In this document: one piece after another, positions 1 through 7,000 of the stretch | Layout of the letters: every line of letters begins with the position of its first letter | How positions within the stretch are numbered: the first letter of the stretch is position 1 | NCBI GenBank assembly: GCA_003242115.1 | Contig: QBMP01000011.1 | Location: 32,620 to 42,785 of the forward strand | Length of the DNA stretch: 10,166 nt | From: Phormidesmis priestleyi | GTDB taxonomy: Bacteria; Cyanobacteriota; Cyanobacteriia; Phormidesmidales; Phormidesmidaceae | Direction: 5' to 3' | Program-made: the position numbers and the translations under genes | The notes under the pieces: generated by a model | What the model saw: only the letters and a program-made list of their open reading frames with translations | Told to the model about the DNA's origin: nothing | Database searches by the model: none

Positions 1-710
1 TAGCTAAACACGGTTTGATGAAGCTGAGCCGCCAATGACGCTTGACAATCCAGATCGCTCGTTGCCGGAATCGGGGTGATGATGATTTTGGTCGCACCTA
101 GCTGAGCCAGCATCCGCAGCAGCGCTTGCTCTCGCTCTTTAAACAGCATTGAAAAATAATCTGTGACCGGATAGTAGTGATTGCGCCGAGATTTGAAGGG
201 ATGCCGACGATAGGTGCGCCCGACCAGCGGATGACCTAGCGGAAATAATAGATCGTCCGGTAGCTCATCGGGCCTGAGGTATTCGACTAGCCGCGCCGAC
301 CAAGGCAGCAAATTGAGCTTGGCTAACTGCTGAAAGAGCAGCCGAGCATCGTGGTTGCGGTGCTGAATGAGGCTATTGTCATTGGGCTTTGGGTACTTTT
401 CTTGCAGGAGGGCATTGATTGTCCAAAACAGGGGCGCAACCGATGGCGGCAATGACAGCGCCGTGAGCGTGTAGATCGAATTAATTTCTGATTGGGTGAC
501 AAAAGCCAGAGATTGCATGGCCTTTTTGAGTTCAATTTCGGCCCTAGTGATGTACACATCGGTTTGGCCCCGGAGCGCAATTTGCTTGGGCTTTTTCACC
601 ATGTCACCAGGCATTTCACCGCGATCTAAAATGTGCAGCAGCGGCTTGAAAGGCAGAACTGGAACCGCAGTTTTGAGGCGGCCTTTAGACTGGCGTTGGA
701 GGCTAGGCAT
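1..710 (-). CDS. Hypothetical protein, 3' end outside the window
   Basis: An open frame starts at an ATG at 710-708 and runs for 236 codons without a stop to the left edge, so the C-terminus is missing. I do not recognise the family. The N-terminus is basic (MPSLQRQSKGRLKTAVPVLP), with no signal peptide or membrane segment. The middle is rich in helix-forming sequence. Near the left edge there is a likely helix-strand pair: FSMLFKEREQALLRMLAQLGA followed by the hydrophobic strand TKIIITPIP, like the edge of an alpha/beta fold. An in-frame stop at 755-753 limits the start; the only alternative upstream start is a GTG at 737-735, and no Shine-Dalgarno is evident before either. It is preceded on the same strand by the membrane-protein gene, with about 85 bases between them. 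That the frame is coding is inferred from its length, its sensible composition and the lack of a competing frame. Confidence 0.72.
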   Translation of the reverse strand, partial: MPSLQRQSKGRLKTAVPVLPFKPLLHILDRGEMPGDMVKKPKQIALRGQTDVYITRAEIELKKAMQSLAFVTQSEINSIYTLTALSLPPSVAPLFWTINALLQEKYPKPNDNSLIQHRNHDARLLFQQLAKLNLLPWSARLVEYLRPDELPDDLLFPLGHPLVGRTYRRHPFKSRRNHYYPVTDYFSMLFKEREQALLRMLAQLGATKIIITPIPATSDLDCQASLAAQLHQTVFS

Positions 711-730
711 GTGGCGGATTATTAATAGTG

Positions 731-758
731 CAGTCACCGTTAATATAACGGGTTACTG
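731..758. promoter_or_regulatory. Imperfect inverted repeat upstream of the 710 gene
   Basis: Bases 731-742 pair with 746-758: CAGT pairs with ACTG on the outside and CCGTTA with TAACGG on the inside, with one mismatch, one bulged G and an ATA loop, about 11 pairs in all. It lies 21-48 bases upstream of the minus-strand start at 710 and downstream of the stop of the gene at 796. There is no following T-run on either strand, so an intrinsic terminator is unlikely. A dyad operator or a hairpin in the 5' leader is possible. Regulatory function is inference from position and symmetry only. Confidence 0.3.
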
Positions 759-795
759 AGACTGGCCCTGTAAAATGCCGTACTTTTAGCCTCAG

Positions 796-1521
796 CTATA
801 GCTGCGTTAAATTCTGAATTTTCTCATTTCCAGCCGCGAAATAAAATCCGAGTAAGAGTTCGCGATTATTCCAGCGCTTGAAGTGAAGCGCTCTAAAAAA
901 GGTCAGGTAAGCAAAGCCGAGCGACAGCAAGGGCAATATCCATTGTTCAAACGGATGTGTCGGTGTGCGAAACAGGTTGATCAGTAAAACGACGCTGAGC
1001 AAACAAAATCCAAACGACCAGCTTCGATACATGATGTGATTGGCTAGGTGCAGCTCTGCCGCGCTCAGGCTAGCCTGCCGATTGTGCTCTCTTAAGTAGG
1101 CAGCAACTCTAGATTCAATGAATTTGTTTTCTTGAGAAATCCCGGTTTTTTCTTGCAGCCGTAGTACTAGCCGTCCATCGAAGTCGAGTGAAGATTTGTC
1201 CACTTGAGCGCCTTGCTGAAGTAGCCAGTTCTCTTTCTCATGAATGAGGTTACCAAAGTAACGATAGTCTTCGTTCAATAAGGTGCAGAGCAGCTTAAAA
1301 TACCTCCAGGTAAGGCTCTGTACGGTGCCACCTAGGATGTAACTGATAAATAAAAGGCTAAGTGCGATCGCAATCGATGAATTCTTTTGAACCACCGGCA
1401 CCAGCTCCTGAATGCTGCTGACAGGGTTGTAAAGCAAGCAAAACGCTAGCAGCAAAGGCATCCCGCCCAAAATTGAGGAAAACAGTTCATAGGGGCCAAG
1501 CGAAAACTTCAGTTGATCCAT
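796..1521 (-). CDS. Four-helix integral membrane protein of unknown function
   Basis: From the ATG at 1521 this encodes 241 residues. Four hydrophobic segments are visible at about residues 12-31, 49-67, 167-184 and 194-212. Between helices 2 and 3 is a soluble stretch of roughly 100 residues rich in charged helix-forming sequence (around KENWLLQQGAQVDKSS). Helix 2 carries SYILGGTVQSL, a Tyr...Gly...Gln pattern I associate with unnamed small bacterial membrane proteins. A longer start at 1608 adds 29 polar residues with no family-like features. I prefer 1521 because the protein then opens with MDQLKFSLGPYELF, running straight into the first helix, and because a GAGGTG lies 14 bases upstream, a rather long spacing. 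It is divergent from the DUF1361 gene. No function is assigned. Confidence 0.75.
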   Translation of the reverse strand: MDQLKFSLGPYELFSSILGGMPLLLAFCLLYNPVSSIQELVPVVQKNSSIAIALSLLFISYILGGTVQSLTWRYFKLLCTLLNEDYRYFGNLIHEKENWLLQQGAQVDKSSLDFDGRLVLRLQEKTGISQENKFIESRVAAYLREHNRQASLSAAELHLANHIMYRSWSFGFCLLSVVLLINLFRTPTHPFEQWILPLLSLGFAYLTFFRALHFKRWNNRELLLGFYFAAGNEKIQNLTQL

Positions 1522-1677
1522 ATCAAATCTTGATGCACCTCGTGAGCGTACCGGCAAAGCTGCGCCTGAAAGGGTATGAAAAAGTCGGTAGCTGCCTGAG
1601 CTCAGCATACATTGAGCAGGCTTCGAGTTAGGGTAGGTGAAAATAACCGCCTACGGCAATACCCATAGCGCCTTTCT

Positions 1678-2547
1678 ATGTTTTTGAATTCAGTTTTAAA
1701 TGATCTTGCCGCTGCTTTTTCCAATGTTTACAGCGGCTGGATTTTATGGAATCTATTTTTGGCAGCGGTGCCTATGTTTTTGAGCTTTTTACTGTTTCGG
1801 CGCGATCGCCTCTCGAAAGCAAAAATCGGCACTGCGCTGGTCTTAACATCGGCAGTGGGTGTAATCGGGCTATGGCCGAGGTTACCGCGTGTGATGCGGG
1901 TGCAAATGCAGTTTACCGAGGCGCTGATTGCAGGCGATCGCCCCGCTCAGATCAAACTCCTGTGGTGGGTGGCCTTGGGTCTAATTTCTATTGGCATGAG
2001 CATTTTCCTATTCAAGCGCGAAAAAAGTCGCCGCACGGTGCTGTGGTGGCTAGGGCTCGTCAGCTTCATTGCCTTTTTGCCGAATGCGCCCTACTTACTG
2101 ACCGATATTGTGCATCTGATTCGAGCCACAAGCTCAGGTACGATTCGGGTGTGGGCAGTAGCATTGGTGCTAATTCCGCTACACGCTATAGCGATTTTGC
2201 TCGGCTTTGAAGCCTACGTCATCTCCCTAATCAACCAAGCCTACTATCTCAAGCAAAGGGGCAACGAACGCCTGATTTTACCGACCGAGCTATTGATTCA
2301 CGCACTCAGCGCCATCGGCATTTATCTGGGTCGATTTGTGCGGCTCAATAGCTGGGACTTTGCCACCGATCCTACTAACGTGCTCACCCTCACCCTCAAC
2401 GCCCTGACCAGCAAACGCCCTGCCGCTGTCGTCTTCGTGACTTTTGTGATTTTGAGCGTCCTGTACTGGGTGATGAAGCAAATTACCTTGGGCCTTAAGC
2501 TGCGCATTTACTACGCTCAGCAAGGCATTGATGCGTTGGATTTGTAA
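1678..2547 (+). CDS. DUF1361 domain-containing membrane protein
   Basis: The 289-residue protein is almost entirely hydrophobic, with about seven membrane helices (roughly residues 22-40, 50-66, 94-111, 121-136, 157-177, 205-220 and 250-266). It carries the signatures I know from the DUF1361 family: WNLFLAAVP at 24-32, FLPNAPYLLTD at 133-143, and YLGRFVRLNSWD at 216-227. The polar Asn, Asp and Arg residues in these conserved loops suggest a functional site at the membrane surface, but the biochemical role of the family is unknown to me. The start at 1678 places the first motif at the usual distance from the N-terminus; no Shine-Dalgarno precedes it. The divergent neighbour begins at 1521 or 1608, so the 70-150 bases between them must hold both promoters. 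A TAA at 2545-2547 ends it, 111 bases before the ATPase gene. Confidence 0.9.
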   Translation: MFLNSVLNDLAAAFSNVYSGWILWNLFLAAVPMFLSFLLFRRDRLSKAKIGTALVLTSAVGVIGLWPRLPRVMRVQMQFTEALIAGDRPAQIKLLWWVALGLISIGMSIFLFKREKSRRTVLWWLGLVSFIAFLPNAPYLLTDIVHLIRATSSGTIRVWAVALVLIPLHAIAILLGFEAYVISLINQAYYLKQRGNERLILPTELLIHALSAIGIYLGRFVRLNSWDFATDPTNVLTLTLNALTSKRPAAVVFVTFVILSVLYWVMKQITLGLKLRIYYAQQGIDALDL

Positions 2548-2576
2548 GGGGCTATCTGACTACCTAAACCTTAAAC

Positions 2577-2606
2577 GTTAATAGAGCAGCAGTTAATAGA
2601 GCAGCA
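2577..2606 (+). repeat. Perfect tandem 15-bp direct repeat (two copies)
   Basis: The 15-base unit GTTAATAGAGCAGCA occurs at 2577-2591 and again, with no mismatch and no spacer, at 2592-2606. A related GTTAAATAG follows at about 2635-2643. The repeat sits in the 111-base gap upstream of the ATPase-TPR operon, just ahead of a possible -10 element. A pair of binding sites for a regulator on the same DNA face (15 bases is about one and a half turns, so strictly not the same face) or simple slippage duplication are both possible. Confidence 0.6.
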
Positions 2607-2612
2607 TTTCGC

Positions 2613-2618
2613 TATAGT
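2613..2618 (+). promoter_or_regulatory. Possible -10 element of the ATPase-TPR operon
   Basis: TATAGT at 2613-2618 matches a sigma-70-type -10 hexamer and lies 40 bases upstream of the ATPase start. There is no convincing -35 at the standard distance: the corresponding bases fall in the second 15-bp repeat and read CAGTTA. If real, an activator bound to the tandem repeat could replace the -35 contact. A second AT-rich stretch, TAAATA at 2625-2630, is an alternative. Confidence 0.25.
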
Positions 2619-2658
2619 GAGCGGTAAATAGACTGTTAAATAGGGGTTTGGGCGGATT

Positions 2659-3996
2659 ATGGTTGAACTGTCGGATGGGCGGGCAAAAACGCTGAGAGAT
2701 GCTTTTCAGCTATGCGATGCTGGGCCGCTTGAGGATGAGGCGCTAGAGCGTTACTATGTCGAGCTATCGGCAGTGCGCAGTGAAGAGGCGATGGGCAGTG
2801 TCGATACCAGGCTGTCGTTTTTTGCGCCGGGGGCGTTTGGCAAGGTGCTGTTTACAGGGCATCGGGGCTGTGGAAAAAGCACGGAACTACGGCGGTTGCA
2901 GAAGAACTGGCAGCAGGATTATCGGGTTATTTACCTAGAAACAGATGTTGAAATAGACATCAATGATGCTAGCTACACTGATTTATATTTGGTAATTATT
3001 AAGCAGGTTACCGATGATTTAGCAAAATTGAGACTTCGGTTTGATCAGTCATTACTGACTGATTTTGAAAATTGGTTTAAGGAGGTGACGGAGGAAAATG
3101 AGGCATCGGTAGAAAAGTCGGTGAGTCTCTCGACGATGGCTGAAGCGGGTGTCGAAATTCCGTTTCTCTCTAAGCTGTTGGCGAAGCTGTTGGCGCAGAT
3201 TAAAGGCTCGGAGATGCAAAAGAAAAAAATCCGAGAGACGTTGCAGCAGGATATTGGCCGTCTGAAGGTGGATATGAACCGACTGTTGGAGGATGCCCTG
3301 AAAAAGGTGCAGCAGGTGGGTTACAAAAAGGGCTATTTAATTATTTTTGACAATTTGGATCGGATGCCTCCAGAGGTGGGGAATCGGCTTTACTTTGACT
3401 ATGCGACTCAGTTGCAGGATCTTAACTGCACTGTAATTTATACGGTGCCAATTTCGGTGGTGTATTCCGATAAAAATTTGAGCAATGCCTTTGGCCCACC
3501 CAATGTGGTACCGATGGTGAATGTCTATCACTTTGATCCGGCGGCGCTACATCTTGAGTATGACTCAGACGCGCTGAAGAGGTTGGCTAAATTAATCACT
3601 CGGCGAATAGATCACAAAATACTGTTTGCGAATGAGGAGATTATTCTTGAGCTAGTGGCAGCGAGTGGTGGCCACGTTCGTCTGCTCATGCAGATGACGG
3701 CGACAGCTTGCCTGATTGCGGCAACCCACAAGCACGCTCAGGTGGAGGAGGAGGATGTGAAATATGCGATTCGCAAGGAGCGCATTAACTTTGAGCGACT
3801 GATTCCAGCGCGGCACTATGCACTATTGGCAGAAGTGTGTAAAACGAAGCAGTTAGATCAAAACGAAGATGGCCAAAAGATGCTCTCTAATATTTCGGTA
3901 TTAGAATATGAGGGGATGGAGCGCTGGAACTATGTGTATCCGGCGGTGAAAGATATTACGCCCTTTAAGGCAGCTCTGGGAAAAACACTGGATTAA
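2659..3996 (+). CDS. P-loop ATPase (AAA+/STAND-like), partner of the TPR protein
   Basis: This 445-residue soluble protein has a clean Walker A, GHRGCGKST, at residues 67-75 (Lys73) and a Walker B, YLIIFDNLD, at 226-234 (Asp231). A sensor-1-like strand TVIYTVP lies at 258-264. A SGGHVRLLM segment at 336-344 resembles the sensor-2/GGHxR region of ORC- and STAND-type ATPases. About 150 residues separate Walker A and B, including a charged helix around 185-220 that is probably coiled coil and a short hydrophobic patch (IPFLSKLLAKLLAQI, 167-181). The last about 60 residues (ALLAEVCKTK...NISVLEYE...WNYVYPAVKD) look like a winged helix, as in archaeal-type ATPases. The start at 2659 lacks a Shine-Dalgarno. 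The stop is 6 bases before the TPR gene, so the two are surely co-transcribed and probably act together. ATP binding is firmly supported. The role as a regulatory switch is inference. The family name is left open (AAA+, STAND or KAP-related). Confidence 0.88.
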   Translation: MVELSDGRAKTLRDAFQLCDAGPLEDEALERYYVELSAVRSEEAMGSVDTRLSFFAPGAFGKVLFTGHRGCGKSTELRRLQKNWQQDYRVIYLETDVEIDINDASYTDLYLVIIKQVTDDLAKLRLRFDQSLLTDFENWFKEVTEENEASVEKSVSLSTMAEAGVEIPFLSKLLAKLLAQIKGSEMQKKKIRETLQQDIGRLKVDMNRLLEDALKKVQQVGYKKGYLIIFDNLDRMPPEVGNRLYFDYATQLQDLNCTVIYTVPISVVYSDKNLSNAFGPPNVVPMVNVYHFDPAALHLEYDSDALKRLAKLITRRIDHKILFANEEIILELVAASGGHVRLLMQMTATACLIAATHKHAQVEEEDVKYAIRKERINFERLIPARHYALLAEVCKTKQLDQNEDGQKMLSNISVLEYEGMERWNYVYPAVKDITPFKAALGKTLD

Positions 3997-4002
3997 CTGA
4001 AA

Positions 4003-7000
4003 ATGGTCATTGGCGCTGAAAAACCTAAATTCTCTCGGAGGCAGTTTCTTCAAGAACGCTCTCCTCGAACGCAGGCGTTTTTGCAAGCTAATGATGAGAA
4101 TTTGCAAGAGCTAGCCACGTTTGCAGATTTTGCGGGTGAGAAGTTCACGCCTTGTTTTGTATCGGTGAATTTTTCGGACGATCAAGCAGCGATTATTGAG
4201 GCGCTGCACCATCATCCAGCCTGTGAAGATGTGCAGTTTGTTGTAATTGAGGTTAACGATCCAAATCTGCGATTTTTGCGGGATGATTTGGTGAAGAGGT
4301 TGCCGGAGATTGAGCGAGAGCCTGATAAAAAGTTAGTGCTGTTGCTCACAGGATTAGAAGCTTCTATTGGCATGGTGGGAGACTATCCGCCGATGCTGGT
4401 AGATCTTAACTATGTGCGAGACGGATTTAAGACAGCAGTCCCTCATCCGATGGTTATTTTTTTGCCGGATGAGTCACTGAGGCGGTTAGCGGAGTTTGCG
4501 CCGGATTTTTGGGCATGGCGCATGGCGGTTGTTCGGTTTGAGAGTGTGCCGGATGCAGTGAAATCGAAGATATATCAGGTTGTTAAAAGGGGTGCTCAGA
4601 GCTGGCTCACAGCAGAGAATACGGCTGCTTACACAGCTTTAGATGATCGCGCTAGGCGAGATATGATGTCTCGCTTGCTGATGGAGTATGAATATGGGAG
4701 TTTATCTCAGGATGAGGACTATAAGGGCTACAAGCCGGAGCTAATGGCAGAGCTGGGCATTAGTCTTTACGACGATGATCTTTATGACGATAACAGCCTT
4801 GAAAATGCAAAAGCTATTTTATGGAGATCGCTTGAATCTGAAGGCTCTGAACAATCAACAATTGCTTGGCCAAAAGCTTACTATGGCCTGGGAAGTATTG
4901 AGAGCAGGGAAGGAAATTATGAAAAGGCTTTAGAGCTACTAGATCAATCCATTGACGAGTTTGAAAAACTTGAGAAAAGCCAAGATCCTAATTTCAAAGA
5001 AAGTTTGGCAAAAGCGATTACAAGTCGTGGCAACACCTACCAATGGATGGAGCGCTATTCAGAGGCGATAGCTGACTATAATCGGGCAATTGAACTTGAA
5101 CCAGCGAACACATGGGTGATCGCAAGCCGTGGCGAAACCTATCTACTAATGGAACGCTATCCAGAAGCGATGGCTGACTATAATCGGGCGATTGAACTTG
5201 ACCCAAGGCACAAAGGAGCGATCCTTTATTCGCGTGGCTCTACCTATCGACGGATGAAACGGTATCCAGAGGCGGTGGCTGACTATGCTCAGGCGATTGA
5301 ACTTGACCCAGAGGACAAATGGGTGATCAAAAGCCGTGGCGACATCTATGAATTGATGGAACGTTACCCAGAAGCTTTAGCTGACTTCACTCGGGCAATT
5401 GAACTTGGCTTAGAGTACAAATGGGTAATCAAAAGCCGTGGCGACATCTATAAATTGATGGAACGCTATGCGGAAGCGATAGCTGACTACACTTGGGCAA
5501 TCAAACTTGACCCGGAGTATATATGGGCGATCACAAGCCGTGGCGAAACCTATCAATTGATGGAACGCTGCCCAGAGGCAATGGCCGACTATAACCGGGC
5601 AATTGAACTTGACCCAGCGAACCAAGGGGCGATCCTTTATTCGCGTGGCTCTACCTATCGACGGATGGAACGCTATTCAGAAGCGATAGCTGACTTCACT
5701 CAGGCAATTGAACTTGGCTCAGAGCAGGGATGGGTGATTGCAAGCCGTGGCAGAACCTATCAATTGATGGAACGCTACCCAGAAGCGGTAGCTGACTTCA
5801 CTCAGGCAATTGAACTTGACCCAGAGCAGGGATGGGTGATTGCAAGCCGTGGCTACATCTATGAATTGATGGAACGCTACGCGGAAGCGATAACTGACTA
5901 CACTCGGGCGATTGAACTTGACCCAGAACACAAAGGGGTGATCATAAAACGCGGCAATGCCTATAAATGGATGGAACGTTATTCAGAAGCAGTAGCTGAC
6001 TTCACTCGGGCAATTGAACTTGATCCAGAATACAAGTGGGCGTTCATAAGTCGTGGCGAAACCTATCGATGGATGGAACATTATCCAGAAGCGTTGGCTG
6101 ACCATACACGGGCGATTGAACTCGACCCAACTAACCAAAGGGCATTCATAAGTCGTGGCGAAACCTATCGATGGATGAAACATTATCCAGAAGCGATAGC
6201 TGATCACACGCGGGCAATTGAACTCGACCCAACAAACCAACGGGCGATCGCAAGTCGTGGCGACACCTATCAACGGATGAAACACTATCCAGAGGCGATA
6301 GCTGATTATGCTCAAGCAATTGAGCTTGACCCAACGAATCAATGGGTAATCATAAGTCGTGGCGACACCTATCAACGGATGAAACACTATCCAGAAGCAA
6401 TAGCTGACTATACTCAGGCAATTGAATTCGACCCGGCGAACCAACAGGTGATCAGAAGTCGTGGCTTTATCTATCAACGGGTGAAATGCTATCCAGAGGC
6501 GATAGCTGACTTCACTCGGTCAATTGAACTTGATCCAGAGCAGGGATGGGTGATCCAAGAGCGTGGCGAAATCTATCAATTGATGGAACGTTATCCAGAG
6601 GCGGTGGCTGACTTCACTCGGGCGATTGAACTTGACCCAGACCAGGGAGGGTTGTTAATAGCACAGCGTGGCTCTATCTATCAATTGATGGAACGCCATT
6701 CAGAATCGGTGGCTGACTATAATCGGGCAATCGAACTTGACCCAAAGTATGAATGTCTGGTCATCTTGTGGCGTGGCAAAACCTATCAACGGATGAAATG
6801 CTATCCAGAAGCGATAGCTGACTTCACTCGGGCGATTGAACTTGACCCAGCAGACCAAGGATGGGTGTTCGTCATACAGCGTGGTGAAACTTATCAATTA
6901 ATGGAACGCTATCTGGAGGCGATAGCTGACTTCACTCGGGCGATTGAACTTGACTCAGAGGAAAAAGAGTTGATCTTCCATGTGCGTGGCAAAACCTATC

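Noticed and set aside
323..759. Open frames at 323-580 (minus) and 496-759 (plus)
   Set aside because: Both overlap the longer minus-strand frame that runs from 710 off the left edge and have Cys/Ser/Arg-rich composition typical of off-frame reading.
1522..1608. N-terminal 29-residue extension of the membrane protein (start at 1608)
   Set aside because: It is possible but less likely: it is polar, shows no targeting features and delays the first helix, and the ATG at 1521 has a weak GAGGTG upstream. Kept as an alternative in the gene entry.
1746..2210. A 154-codon plus-strand frame inside the DUF1361 gene
   Set aside because: It lies wholly inside a gene with recognisable family motifs, in another frame, and shows no domain-like sequence.
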